Assembly: GCA_020250175.1 (NCBI GenBank)
Contig: JADCEN010000031.1
Location: forward strand, 1-37,694
DNA from: Rhodobacter sp.
GTDB taxonomy: Bacteria; Pseudomonadota; Alphaproteobacteria; Rhodobacterales; Rhodobacteraceae
Direction of reading: 5' to 3'
Length of the DNA stretch: 37,694 bases
The notes below the pieces were generated by a model, which was not told the DNA's origin, did not search any database, and saw nothing but the letters and a program-made list of their open reading frames with translations. This document shows positions 1 to 8,225 of the stretch, piece by piece. The translations under genes were made by a program, and so were the position numbers. Numbering within the stretch: the stretch's first letter is position 1; each line of letters begins with the position of its first letter.

Positions 1-182
1 CCAATTGCCAAAGATCGCCGAGCGTCGTCCTCCGGCCTGCATCCGTTCACTCACATGTCCCAGCAACGAAAGACCGGCGTCCCCCCCAGAGGCAGCGCCC
101 CACAAGATGTAGCAACCCCGGCATCAACGGGATAAGCCTTCCCACGGCATATACAGGCTAACGAGAGTTACAAAAAACCAAT
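1..182. other. non-coding left edge beyond a truncated gene
   Basis: I see no open frame of useful length on either strand. Because the methyltransferase gene to the right loses its family sequence about 60 bases before this stretch, the segment probably lies on the far side of the recombination or insertion junction that cut that gene. No transposase fragment, terminal inverted repeat or tRNA could be recognised here. Confidence 0.4.
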
Positions 183-674
183 CTAAATTGATTTCTCGTC
201 CACCTCAATGCGCCACTCGACCAAGTTATTGGAAACATTCCCCGCCCCAAACACCGCATCCAGCAAAATCTTCAGATAATGGCTCGCCGTCGGGTCACAG
301 TGCAGATAGAGGCTCCCCGTCGGTTTCAGCACCCGGTGCAGTTCCAGCAGCCGCACGGCCATCATCGCCAGATAGGCCATCATGTCATTGTCGCCCAGAA
401 AGCTGCGCATGGCGCGCAGCATCGTCGCCGCCGCCGCATTGCCGGATCGCACAACCTCGCCGAACGCCTCTTCGGCGCTGTCGTTCCAATGCCAGGTGTC
501 GTCGAATGCCTCGATCTGCGCGGCAGACCCGCTGCCGGACGGCCCCTTGAACAGCACATTGTAGCTGGCGTTGGAATTGAACGGCGGGTCCAGATAGATC
601 AGGTCAACGCTTTCGTCCCTGATCTGATCGCGCAGCACGATCAGGTTGTCGCCGTAGAACAGATGGTATGCCAT
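183..674 (-). CDS. truncated site-specific DNA methyltransferase (N-terminal half)
   Basis: The protein would be a DNA N6-adenine or N4-cytosine methyltransferase of the beta class, which transfers a methyl group from S-adenosylmethionine to DNA. The N-terminus carries YGDNL and then LIYLDPPFNSN, the catalytic DPPF motif, followed by the SLYLHCDPTASHYLK block typical of this family. The start is taken at the ATG at 674 because family members begin MAYxLxYGDN; a GTG four codons upstream (686) is also in frame. Family proteins run to roughly 300-600 residues, but this one stops after about 163. The last 15 or so residues after VFGAGN no longer look like the family, so the target-recognition and C-terminal parts are lost. 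It is probably inactive. A second restriction-modification relic lies at 15340-15752. Confidence 0.75.
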   Translation of the reverse strand: MAYHLFYGDNLIVLRDQIRDESVDLIYLDPPFNSNASYNVLFKGPSGSGSAAQIEAFDDTWHWNDSAEEAFGEVVRSGNAAAATMLRAMRSFLGDNDMMAYLAMMAVRLLELHRVLKPTGSLYLHCDPTASHYLKILLDAVFGAGNVSNNLVEWRIEVDEKSI

Positions 675-813
675 GCCCGACCGCACTCACCCGTGAAGAC
701 CCGCCCGACCGTGCCCGGGGTGTGATCAACAAAAGGTTAACCACCCCGCATCTTTGGCACAAGCCCGCACAAGCCCGCAGGACATCGGCCTGCCCGCCGC
801 GCAGCGCTTGGTG

Positions 814-2370
814 TCAGGTCACACGGACCTCGATCAGGTTCGGGCCGGGCGGGCGGGCGGCAAGTGCCTGTCGCAGGGCGTCCGGGTCCGCCGGGACCTG
901 GGCGAAGGGCAGATCGCAGGCTTGGGCAAAGGGCCGCAGGTTCAGCGGTGACGGGGTGCAGCCGATCACTTCCGTTCCGGCATCGGCCATGGCATCGGCA
1001 ATCTCCTGAAAGCCTGCGTTGTTCCAGATAACAAAGGTCACCGGCAGCCGTTCGTCCAGGGCTGTGCGCAACTCGCCTGGGCTGAACTGCAACCCGCCGT
1101 CGCCGGTCAGGCAGATCACCGGCGTGCCGGGCGCGGCCAGCGCCGCCCCCACGGCGGCACCGGGGGCAAAGCCAAGCGCGCCATAGCCGGTGGCGGCATT
1201 GAACCAGCCGCCCGCACGGTCGTGATCGTAGCAGAGATTGCCCGCATAGACCGGCTGCGTGCTGTCGCCCACGATGATTGCGCCGGGGACGGCCGCGCGC
1301 ATCGCCTCCAGCATCGCCACCTGACCGACCATCGCGGGTGAAAGTTCGGCCCGTGCTGCGGCGCGGGCGGCGGCGGCGCGGGCGGCCCCTTGCGCCGATT
1401 TTGCGCCCAGGCGCGGCAGCAGGGCCGACATCACCTCGCCCGCATCGGCCTGCAGCGTCAGGGCGGCGCGGTGGCGGGCCAGCTGGGCTGCGCAGAGATC
1501 GATCCGGATCATGCCCGACAGGTCCGGCAGGCCGCCCCGCACGTACATGTCATAGTCGGTGGGGCCGAATTCGGTGCCCAGGGCCAGCAGCTGATCCGAC
1601 CCGGCGATCAGCGCGCGGACCGCGTTCAGGCTGGGCGAGGCCGGCACGGTCAGGGGATGGCCATGCATCAGCCCGCGCGCGTTCACCGTCTGCACAACGG
1701 GCGCATCCAGCCGCTCGGCCAGCGCGCGCAGCGCCGCTTCTGCCCGGCGCACCCCCCCGCCCGCCAGGATGACCGGCCGCTGCGCCTGCGCCAGCCGCTG
1801 CACCGCCGCCGACAGGTCCGGCAGGGTGCGCTGTTCCGCCGGCGCAGGCGCTTTGGGCGGCGGGCAGGGCAGGGGCATCACATCGGTGGGAATTTCGATA
1901 TGCACCGGGCCGGGCCGCCCGGTCGTCAGCGCCGCAAAGGCCCGGGTCAGGACGCTGTCCAGCTTTTCGGGGTGGTCCACCTGAAAGCTGGGGCACAGCG
2001 CGCGCACCAGCGCCGCCTGATCCGGCACCTCGTGCAGCAGGCCAAGGCTCTTGCCCAGGCTGTCGCGGCGGTTGACGCCGGAAATGACCAGGATCGGCAC
2101 CGAATCGGCCCGCGCCTGCGCCATGGCGGTCAGCGCATTGGTCAGGCCCGGCCCGGTGATGACAAAGGCAACGCCGGGCTTGCCCGACACGCGGGCATAG
2201 CCATCGGCCATAAAGGCCGCACCCTGTTCGTGGCGCGGCGTGACATGGCGGATGCCGCCCCCCGACAGCCCGCGATAAAGCTGGATCGTATGCACGCCGG
2301 GGATGCCGAAGACCACCTCGACCCCGCGCGCGCGCAGCCCCGCGACCAGCGCCTGCCCGACGGTCGTCAT
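814..2370 (-). CDS. aruI: thiamine-diphosphate decarboxylase, probable 5-guanidino-2-oxopentanoate (2-ketoarginine) decarboxylase
   Basis: A 518-residue enzyme of the acetolactate synthase / pyruvate decarboxylase fold. The N-terminal PYR domain holds the cofactor-activating glutamate in TPRHEQGAAFMADGYAR (near residue 48). A central domain follows, and the C-terminal PP domain carries the GDGG...N diphosphate/Mg2+ motif (LTGDGGLQFSPGEL, then NN). The length is normal. Members beside an AruH-type transaminase decarboxylate 2-ketoarginine to 4-guanidinobutyraldehyde in the arginine transaminase pathway of Pseudomonas. Its ATG overlaps the stop of the transaminase gene (ATGA), so the two are translationally coupled. 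The later pathway genes (guanidinobutyraldehyde dehydrogenase, guanidinobutyrase) are not in the window. An acetolactate synthase-like role is the alternative, but there is no ilvN beside it. Confidence 0.8.
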   Translation of the reverse strand: MTTVGQALVAGLRARGVEVVFGIPGVHTIQLYRGLSGGGIRHVTPRHEQGAAFMADGYARVSGKPGVAFVITGPGLTNALTAMAQARADSVPILVISGVNRRDSLGKSLGLLHEVPDQAALVRALCPSFQVDHPEKLDSVLTRAFAALTTGRPGPVHIEIPTDVMPLPCPPPKAPAPAEQRTLPDLSAAVQRLAQAQRPVILAGGGVRRAEAALRALAERLDAPVVQTVNARGLMHGHPLTVPASPSLNAVRALIAGSDQLLALGTEFGPTDYDMYVRGGLPDLSGMIRIDLCAAQLARHRAALTLQADAGEVMSALLPRLGAKSAQGAARAAAARAAARAELSPAMVGQVAMLEAMRAAVPGAIIVGDSTQPVYAGNLCYDHDRAGGWFNAATGYGALGFAPGAAVGAALAAPGTPVICLTGDGGLQFSPGELRTALDERLPVTFVIWNNAGFQEIADAMADAGTEVIGCTPSPLNLRPFAQACDLPFAQVPADPDALRQALAARPPGPNLIEVRVT

Positions 2371-3554
2371 GCCTGCACCCCGTTCAGCGCAGCGGCATGG
2401 GCCGCAATCCGCGTGCAGGCAGCCTCGATCAACGCATCGGGCCGGGTCAGGGCAACGCGCACCCAGCCGCCCAGCGCCGTGCCAAAGCTTTCGCCCGGCA
2501 TCACGGCAACCAGGGTGCGCTCCAGCAGATCCAGCGCAAACGCCTGCCCCGACAGACCGGTTTCGCGCACATCGATCAGCGCGAACATGCCCGCCTCGGG
2601 CCTGTGGACGCGCAGCCCCGCCACATCCTGCAGGCGGGCGTGGATCAGACCGGCGCGGCGTTCAAAGCGTTCGACCATGCCGGCAGCGACGGGCGACGGT
2701 GCGCCGACGGCGGCTGCGGTCATGTCTGCGATGAAGGGCTGGTTGCCGAACAGCATGGTTTCCGACAATGGCAGCAGGCGGGCACAGAATTCCGCCGGGC
2801 CTACGCACCAGCCGGACCGGAAGCCGGGCGCGGCATGGGATTTCGAGATCGAGGAAGCAACGATGACCCGGTCGGCCAGCGCCGGATCGGACAGGGGCGA
2901 GACGAAGGCGGTTCCGGCAAAGATCAGATCCTCATAAACCTCATCACACAGCAGCCAAAGGTCGTGCCGGATCGCAAGTTCGCCCAGCGCGCGGATGTCG
3001 GCGGGGCGCAGGACCGCGCCCGTGGGGTTGTGCGGCGAATTCAGGAACAAAACGCGGGTTTGCGGCGTGATGCGGGCGGCCACATCTTCGGCCTGCAACC
3101 GGAAGCCGTGTTCGGGCCGCAGCGGAACGGGAACCAGCCTGGCCCCCGTTGCGGCGACAAGACCCTCGTAGGTGGCATAGAGCGGATCGCCCACGATCAC
3201 CTCGTCACCCGCCTGCACCAGCCCGTGCAGCACGGCATAAAGCGTGGTCTGGGTGCCGGGAAAGCACATGATCTGATCGGTTCCGATAGGGCGCCTGCGC
3301 CGCGCCGTATAGCGGTCGGCCAGCACGCGCACCAGGCCGGGTTCGCCGCGCCCGTTGGAATAGCCGGTGCGGCCCTGCTGCATGGACCCTGCGGCAGCTT
3401 CCATCAGCTGTGGCGGGGTGGGCACATCGGGCTCGCCGATGGTCAACTCGATGATGTCCTGCCCTTCGGCCTTCAGCCGCCGGGCGCGGGCATGCACATC
3501 CCATTTCGCGCCGCCCAGGCCCGCAAGACGGTCAGTCACGGTTGCATATCTCAT
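2367..3554 (-). CDS. aruH: PLP-dependent aminotransferase, probable arginine:pyruvate transaminase
   Basis: A fold-type I aminotransferase of 395 residues that aligns along its length, from memory, with Pseudomonas AruH. It begins MRYATVTDRLAG (AruH begins MRYSDF), which is why the start is placed at 3554 rather than at 3590. Visible features are FLNSPHNPTGAVL, the CDEVYEDL aspartate that contacts the pyridoxal nitrogen, SISKSHAAPGFRSGW with the Schiff-base lysine, and the C-terminal VRVAL arginine that binds the substrate carboxylate. It would convert L-arginine plus pyruvate to 2-ketoarginine plus alanine, feeding the decarboxylase whose start it overlaps. The basic-amino-acid importer across the divergent promoter supports an arginine substrate. 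Other cationic amino acids remain possible. Confidence 0.8.
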   Translation of the reverse strand: MRYATVTDRLAGLGGAKWDVHARARRLKAEGQDIIELTIGEPDVPTPPQLMEAAAGSMQQGRTGYSNGRGEPGLVRVLADRYTARRRRPIGTDQIMCFPGTQTTLYAVLHGLVQAGDEVIVGDPLYATYEGLVAATGARLVPVPLRPEHGFRLQAEDVAARITPQTRVLFLNSPHNPTGAVLRPADIRALGELAIRHDLWLLCDEVYEDLIFAGTAFVSPLSDPALADRVIVASSISKSHAAPGFRSGWCVGPAEFCARLLPLSETMLFGNQPFIADMTAAAVGAPSPVAAGMVERFERRAGLIHARLQDVAGLRVHRPEAGMFALIDVRETGLSGQAFALDLLERTLVAVMPGESFGTALGGWVRVALTRPDALIEAACTRIAAHAAALNGVQA

Positions 3555-3614
3555 CTCAGGGTGCCTTTGGCAGGTGGGACAGAAGATCAAGGTTCAGGAT
3601 CGCACCGACCGATG

Positions 3615-3986
3615 TCAGGCCGATTCGGGGAGTTTCACCGTCAGCGCAGGTCTCGGGCAGGGCAGAGCCTTGCGGCGCGTGTCGTCGATGACCGCGTTGC
3701 AGGCAATGGCCCGGGCGCGCAGCGTGGCAGCATCGGCCGGGCAGGGCAGGGCGGCCACCGGCCTGTCCATCAGCCTGCCGCAGGCGGCGCGCGTCCGGTC
3801 CTGCCCGGACTGAAAGCAACGCCGGATCAGACCGGGTGCCATCCCGGCGCGGTCAGCGATGGCCTGCACGGTCGCAGCCTGGGCACCGCCCTCGGCCATC
3901 CCCTGCAGGGCGGCATCCATCGGGGCTTCGCGTCGCGCCGTCCCGCCTTTGCGCCTGAACTTCCGGCGGTTTCCCGTGACGGCCAT
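3615..3986 (-). CDS. shortened TetR/AcrR-family regulator, probably degenerate
   Basis: Residues 20-75 resemble the N-terminal DNA-binding domain of TetR/BetI regulators: ARREAPMDAAL, then a helix-turn-helix in ATVQAIADRAGMAPGLIRRCF. Usual family proteins have about 190-210 residues, while this frame gives 123, and its second half does not look like a ligand-binding domain. A full-length gene would run about 200 bases into the transaminase gene, so a deletion or frameshift is likely. It sits between the transaminase operon and the divergently transcribed ABC importer, where a local regulator is expected. An inverted repeat that could be its operator lies at 4019-4047. It may survive as a DNA-binding fragment or be a pseudogene. 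Confidence 0.5.
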   Translation of the reverse strand: MAVTGNRRKFRRKGGTARREAPMDAALQGMAEGGAQAATVQAIADRAGMAPGLIRRCFQSGQDRTRAACGRLMDRPVAALPCPADAATLRARAIACNAVIDDTRRKALPCPRPALTVKLPESA

Positions 3987-4012
3987 CGACCGGACCTGCG
4001 TTGATTATTCCC

Positions 4013-4047
4013 TTGCGTCATTGCAGGACGGACGTCTAACTGCAATG
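4013..4047 (+). promoter_or_regulatory. possible promoter with overlapping inverted-repeat operator
   Basis: A perfect 8-bp inverted repeat, CATTGCAG (4019-4026) and CTGCAATG (4040-4047), separated by 13 bases, lies between the TetR-like gene and the importer. A possible sigma-70 promoter overlaps it: TTGCGT at 4013-4018 and TCTAAC at 4035-4040, 16 bases apart, pointing to the importer genes that begin at 4068. A 29-bp palindrome over a -10 element between divergent genes is the classical TetR-family operator arrangement. The repeat is seen directly; its function is inferred. Confidence 0.5.
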
Positions 4048-4067
4048 GCGAATCTACCGGGGACCGG

Positions 4068-4865
4068 ATGGGACAGGCGGCACCACAGACGTTTCTGGAC
4101 CTTCCGCCTGCGCGGCCCGAGGCCATAAGGATCGACGGCCTGCGGAAATCCTTCGGGACGATCGAGGTGCTGCGGGGCGTGTCGCTGCGGGCCTGTGAAG
4201 GCGATGTGGTGGCCATCATCGGCGGGTCCGGTTCCGGCAAGTCGACGCTGCTGCGCTGCATCAATTTTCTGGAAACCCCGACATCGGGCCGCATCGTGAT
4301 CGGCGGTGAGGAGATTGTCCTGCGCCCCGATGGCACGCCCGCCAGCCGCCGCCAGATCGAACAGGCGCGGCGCAGGCTGGGCATGGTGTTCCAGCAGTTC
4401 AACCTGTGGACCCACAAGACAATCCTGGAAAACCTGACCGAGGTGCCCGTGCATGTGCTGGGCGTGCCGCGCGCCGAAGCGGTGGCGCGCGCGATGGCGC
4501 TTCTGGCGCGGGTCGGGCTGGCGGAAAAGGCGGAGGCCTATCCAGCCTTCCTGTCGGGTGGCCAGCAGCAGCGCGCGGCGATTGCCCGCGCGCTGGCCAT
4601 AGACCCCCGCGCGATGCTGTTTGACGAACCCACCTCGGCGCTGGACCCCGAACTGGTCGGCGAGGTTTTGAACGTCATCCGCGATCTGGCCGCCGAAGGG
4701 CGCACGATGATCCTGGTCACGCATGAAATGAAGTTCGCGCGCGAGGTGGCCAGCCACGTGATCTATCTGCACAACGGCCTGATCGAGGAACAGGGGCCGC
4801 CTGCGGACCTGTTCGGCGCGCCCCGGTCGGACCGGCTGAAACAGTTTCTCAAATCCGTAAGTTAA
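4068..4865 (+). CDS. amino-acid ABC transporter, ATP-binding protein (HisP/OccP type)
   Basis: The 265-residue cytoplasmic ATPase of a polar-amino-acid importer. It has all the expected motifs: Walker A GGSGSGKST (residues 52-60), Q-loop QQFNLW, signature LSGGQQQR (162-169), Walker B MLFDEPTSALD (from 183), and the H-loop in LVTHEM. The insert RPDGTPASRRQIEQARRRLG before the Q-loop is typical of the His/Arg/octopine branch. It is the first gene of a four-gene operon (ATPase, binding protein, two permeases). The order and the adjacency to arginine catabolic genes suggest uptake of arginine or a related cationic amino acid. Confidence 0.9.
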   Translation: MGQAAPQTFLDLPPARPEAIRIDGLRKSFGTIEVLRGVSLRACEGDVVAIIGGSGSGKSTLLRCINFLETPTSGRIVIGGEEIVLRPDGTPASRRQIEQARRRLGMVFQQFNLWTHKTILENLTEVPVHVLGVPRAEAVARAMALLARVGLAEKAEAYPAFLSGGQQQRAAIARALAIDPRAMLFDEPTSALDPELVGEVLNVIRDLAAEGRTMILVTHEMKFAREVASHVIYLHNGLIEEQGPPADLFGAPRSDRLKQFLKSVS

Positions 4866-4899
4866 GCCTACGTACAACGCAACCAACAGGGGAACACAG

Positions 4900-5673
4900 A
4901 TGAAAAGACTCCTTGCACTTGCCGCAGCCGCCACCCTTGCGCTTTCGGGTGCGGCGCTGGCCCAGCAGATCAAGGTGGGCATCGCCGCCGAGCCCTATCC
5001 GCCCTTTGCCAGCCCCGATGCCGCAGGCAACTGGACGGGGTGGGAGATTGATTTCATCAACGCCGTCTGCGCCGCCGGTGCGATGGATTGCGTGATCACG
5101 CCGGTGGCCTGGGATGGCATCATCCCCTCGCTGACCTCCGGCCAGATCGATGTCATCATGGCATCAATGTCGATCACCGAAGAACGCGCGCAGACGATCG
5201 ACTTCTCGGACAAGTATTACAAGACGCCCGCGCTGGTCGCTGTGGCCAGGGGATCGGGGATCACGCCGGACGCGGCGGGGCTTTCGGGCAAGATCCTGGG
5301 CGTGCAGGCCTCGACCACGCATGCTGACTATGCGCAGAAGCATTTCGCGGGCGCGGCCGCCGAGATCAAGATTTACCAGACGCAGGACGAGGCGTTCCAG
5401 GATCTGGTCGCAGGCCGGATCGATGCGACGCAGGCCGACAGCATTGCGGTGGATGCCTTTCTGGCCACCGAGGCCGGGCAGGCCTGCTGCGAAGCGGTGG
5501 GGGCCGTGGCGGATGACCCGGAGATTCTGGGCGCGGGCGTCGGGGCCGGGGTGCGCAAGGGCGAAGCCGAGCTTCTGGCCAGGATCAACGCGGCGATTGC
5601 CAAGGTGATCGCCGACGGCACCTATGACAGGATTTCGGCCCCCTACTTTGCATCCTCGATCTACGGGGGCTGA
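4900..5673 (+). CDS. periplasmic amino-acid-binding protein of the importer (basic amino acid type)
   Basis: The 257-residue solute-binding protein (PBPb / family 3). A signal peptide is clear: MKR, a hydrophobic stretch, then ALAQQ, with cleavage after ALA near residue 21. It aligns well with HisJ/LAO-type proteins. PYPPF and GWEIDF near the N-terminus, the SITEERAQ arginine that binds the ligand alpha-carboxylate, the GRIDATQAD aspartate that binds the alpha-amino group, and the terminal SIYGG are all present. Those two residues indicate an alpha-amino acid ligand, which argues against carnitine despite the carnitine genes downstream. A purine-rich ribosome site (CAGGGGAACACAG) precedes the ATG. 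Confidence 0.88.
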   Translation: MKRLLALAAAATLALSGAALAQQIKVGIAAEPYPPFASPDAAGNWTGWEIDFINAVCAAGAMDCVITPVAWDGIIPSLTSGQIDVIMASMSITEERAQTIDFSDKYYKTPALVAVARGSGITPDAAGLSGKILGVQASTTHADYAQKHFAGAAAEIKIYQTQDEAFQDLVAGRIDATQADSIAVDAFLATEAGQACCEAVGAVADDPEILGAGVGAGVRKGEAELLARINAAIAKVIADGTYDRISAPYFASSIYGG

Positions 5674-5676
5674 GGT

Positions 5677-6429
5677 TTGGACAGCCTGATCGCAGCGTCG
5701 GGCCTTGGCCCGGCGCTGGATCTTCTGGCGCTTTCGCCGCCCGGCTGGGGCGGCAATCTTCTGCGCGGTCTGGTCAATTCGATCCAGATCGCGCTGGGGG
5801 CTTTCGGGCTTGGCCTGCTGATCGGGCTGCTTGGCGCCTATGGCAAGCTCTATGGCGGGCCGGTGATCCGCGACCTGCTGGCGGTCTATACCACCATTGT
5901 GCGGGCCGTGCCGGAACTGATCCTGATATTGATCCTGTATTACGCCGTCACCGACGCCTTGAACCAGTTTCTGGTCGCGTCGGGCTATGCCCGCATCCAG
6001 ATTTCCGGTGTCATGGCGGGAATTGCCGTGCTGGGCATCGTTCAGGGGGCCTATGCGACCGAGGTGCTGCGCGGGGCCATTCTGGCGGTGCCCGCAGGCC
6101 AGATCGAGGCGGCGCGCGCCTTTGGCATGCCGCCCGTGATGCTGGCGCGGCGCATCACGCTGCCTGCGATGCTGGCCTTCGCGCTGCCGGGCCTGGCGAA
6201 CCTGTGGCTGATCGCCACCAAGGATACCGCCCTTCTGGCGGTGGTGGGGTTTGCCGAGCTGACGCTGGAAACCCGGCAGGCGGCGGGGGCGACGAAGGCC
6301 TATTTCACGTTCTTTCTGGCCGCCGGCCTGTTGTATCTGCTGATCTCGCTGGTCTCGGGGCAGGTGTTCGGGTGGCTGGAACGCCGGGCGCGGCGCGGCG
6401 AGCCGGGGGTGGGCGGGGGCGGTCGATGA
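5677..6429 (+). CDS. amino-acid ABC transporter permease (HisQ/OccQ type)
   Basis: A 250-residue inner-membrane permease with five predicted hydrophobic segments. The EAA loop reads VPAGQIEAARAFGMPPVMLARRITLPAML, the docking motif for the ATPase. Translation starts at a TTG three bases after the stop of the binding-protein gene; no better in-frame ATG lies nearby, and the N-terminal residues before the NSIQIALGAF segment fit the family. Its end overlaps the next permease start by ATGA. It forms the heterodimeric membrane channel with that gene's product. Confidence 0.88.
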   Translation: MDSLIAASGLGPALDLLALSPPGWGGNLLRGLVNSIQIALGAFGLGLLIGLLGAYGKLYGGPVIRDLLAVYTTIVRAVPELILILILYYAVTDALNQFLVASGYARIQISGVMAGIAVLGIVQGAYATEVLRGAILAVPAGQIEAARAFGMPPVMLARRITLPAMLAFALPGLANLWLIATKDTALLAVVGFAELTLETRQAAGATKAYFTFFLAAGLLYLLISLVSGQVFGWLERRARRGEPGVGGGGR

Positions 6430-7196
6430 CCGGCTGGCTGCAACCGCACCGGGTGGTGATGATGGCGCTGGCGCTGTCGCTGCTGCTGTGGTCCGCGCTC
6501 AGCCTGCGCTGGGACTGGCTGGCGGATTACGCCCCGCTGATGGTCGAGGGCATCTGGAACACGATCTGGATTCTGGTGGTGACCAGCGTGCTGGGCATGG
6601 TGCTGGCGATTCCGCTTGGTTTGGCGCAGGCGGCGGGGCCGTGGTATCTGGCGGCACCTGCCCGCGCCTTCTGCACGGTGATCCGGGGCACGCCGCTGCT
6701 GCTGCAACTGTGGCTGCTGTATTACGGCCTTGGTTCGCTATTTCCACAGTTTCCCTGGATCAGGCAAAGCGAGCTTTGGCCGATCCTGCGGCAGGCCTGG
6801 CCCTATGCCGTGCTGGCGCTGACGCTTTCCTTCGCGGGCTATGAGGGCGAGGTGATGCGCGGCGCCTTCAAGGGCGTGCCGCGCGGCCAGCTGGAGGCGG
6901 CGAAGGCCATGGGGATGCCGCGCTTCACCATCCTGCGCCGCATCTGGCTGCCGCAGGCGGTGCAGCGCGCGCTGCCGACACTGGGCGGCGAGACGGTGCT
7001 GCAGCTGAAGGCAACGCCGCTGGTGGCAACGATCACGGTATTGGATATCTACGCCGTCTCCAGCCGGGTGCGGCAGGATACCTTCATCGTCTACGAGCCG
7101 CTCTTGCTGCTGGCGGTGGTCTATATGTGCATCACCGGGCTGATCGTTCTGGGCTTTCGCCAGCTGGAACGGCGGGTGCCGCAGCGGGTGGCCTGA
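6426..7196 (+). CDS. amino-acid ABC transporter permease (HisM/OccM type)
   Basis: The second permease subunit, 256 residues, multi-spanning. It has the EAA motif VPRGQLEAAKAMGMPRFTILRRIWLP and the family start pattern (LMVEGIWNTIWILV for the first core helix). The start is placed at the ATG overlapping the previous stop (ATGA at 6426). The open frame continues upstream, but only as an out-of-frame shadow of the HisQ-type gene. It closes the importer operon; the carnitine genes begin 114 bases further on in the same direction, so some read-through is possible. Confidence 0.88.
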   Translation: MTGWLQPHRVVMMALALSLLLWSALSLRWDWLADYAPLMVEGIWNTIWILVVTSVLGMVLAIPLGLAQAAGPWYLAAPARAFCTVIRGTPLLLQLWLLYYGLGSLFPQFPWIRQSELWPILRQAWPYAVLALTLSFAGYEGEVMRGAFKGVPRGQLEAAKAMGMPRFTILRRIWLPQAVQRALPTLGGETVLQLKATPLVATITVLDIYAVSSRVRQDTFIVYEPLLLLAVVYMCITGLIVLGFRQLERRVPQRVA

Positions 7197-7310
7197 CGGC
7201 GGGCGGGCGCGGGGGCAGGTGCGTTTTCCGCCATGAATGCTTCGCAAACCGCACACCACAACAGGGCGGACCCACCTAAGATCGTGCCGGAACGGGGGGA
7301 AGGAAACCAG

Positions 7311-8225
7311 ATGCCGCTTGCCATGAACCGCGAGGTCTTCATCACCTGTGCCGTGACCGGATCAGGCGGCACCCAGGACCGCAGCCCGCATGTGCCGCGG
7401 TCTCCGGAACAAATCGCCGACAGCGCCATCGCGGCGGCAAAGGCCGGGGCGGCGGTGGTGCATTGCCATGTGCGTGACCCGGAAACGGGAAAGCCGTCGC
7501 GCGATCTGGCGATGTACCGCGAAGTGACCGAACGGGTGCGCGACAGCGCCACGGATGTGGTGCTGAACCTGACCGCCGGCATGGGTGGCGACCTTGTGTT
7601 CGACGGGACCGAGGCGATGACGCGGATGTCGCCCCGCTCTGACATGGCGGGTGCTGCCGAACGGGTGGCGCATGTGGTGCAGTGCCGCCCCGAAATCTGC
7701 ACGCTTGACTGCGGCACGATGAACTTCAACGAAGCCGATTACGTCATGGTCAACACCCCCGGCATGCTGCGCGACATGGGCGCGCGGATGCGCGACGCCG
7801 GCGTGCGGATCGAGATCGAGGCCTTCGATACGGGTCATCTGTGGTTCGCCAGGGAACTGGTGAAGGAAGGCGTGATCCCGGCCCCGGTTCTGGTGCAGCT
7901 GTGCATGGGCGTGCCCTGGGGTGCGCCGGACGATCTGAACACCTTCATGGCAATGGTGAACAACGTGCCCGCCGACTGGCACTGGTCTGCCTTCAGCATC
8001 GGGCGCAACCAGATGCCCTATGTTGCCGCCGCTGTTCTGGCGGGCGGCAACGTGCGGGTGGGGCTGGAAGACAACTTGTGGCTCGACAAGGGCGTGCTTG
8101 CGACCAATGCTGGGCTGGTGGAACGCGCCGTGACCATCATCGAAAACCTCGGGGCCCGGGTCATCGGGCCCGCCGAGGTCAGGGCGCGGCTGAACCTGAC
8201 CAAACCGGGAGTGTTGCCGTCATGA
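7311..8225 (+). CDS. cdhC: beta-keto acid cleavage enzyme (DUF849), probable dehydrocarnitine cleavage enzyme
   Basis: A 304-residue TIM-barrel enzyme of the BKACE family (also called 3-keto-5-aminohexanoate cleavage protein). It shows FITCAVTGSGG near the start, the zinc-binding HCHVRDP histidines, and GLEDNLW with the glutamate characteristic of the family. In carnitine clusters the member condenses 3-dehydrocarnitine with acetyl-CoA and cleaves it to betainyl-CoA and acetoacetate. The start at 7311 follows a strong ribosome site (GGGGGAAGGA); an in-frame ATG at 7233 lacks one. The carnitine dehydrogenase two genes downstream fixes the substrate class. It is first in the operon and overlaps the next start by ATGA. 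Confidence 0.85.
   Translation: MPLAMNREVFITCAVTGSGGTQDRSPHVPRSPEQIADSAIAAAKAGAAVVHCHVRDPETGKPSRDLAMYREVTERVRDSATDVVLNLTAGMGGDLVFDGTEAMTRMSPRSDMAGAAERVAHVVQCRPEICTLDCGTMNFNEADYVMVNTPGMLRDMGARMRDAGVRIEIEAFDTGHLWFARELVKEGVIPAPVLVQLCMGVPWGAPDDLNTFMAMVNNVPADWHWSAFSIGRNQMPYVAAAVLAGGNVRVGLEDNLWLDKGVLATNAGLVERAVTIIENLGARVIGPAEVRARLNLTKPGVLPS

Noticed and set aside
1390-4004. Two long plus-strand frames (515 and 535 residues) opposite the aruH and aruI type genes
   Set aside because: Low-complexity Arg/Gln/His composition and no family features, while the minus-strand genes align end to end with known enzymes.
6204-6425. Upstream extension of the second ABC permease
   Set aside because: It overlaps the first permease in another frame and encodes no membrane helices; the ATGA-coupled start at 6426 fits the family.
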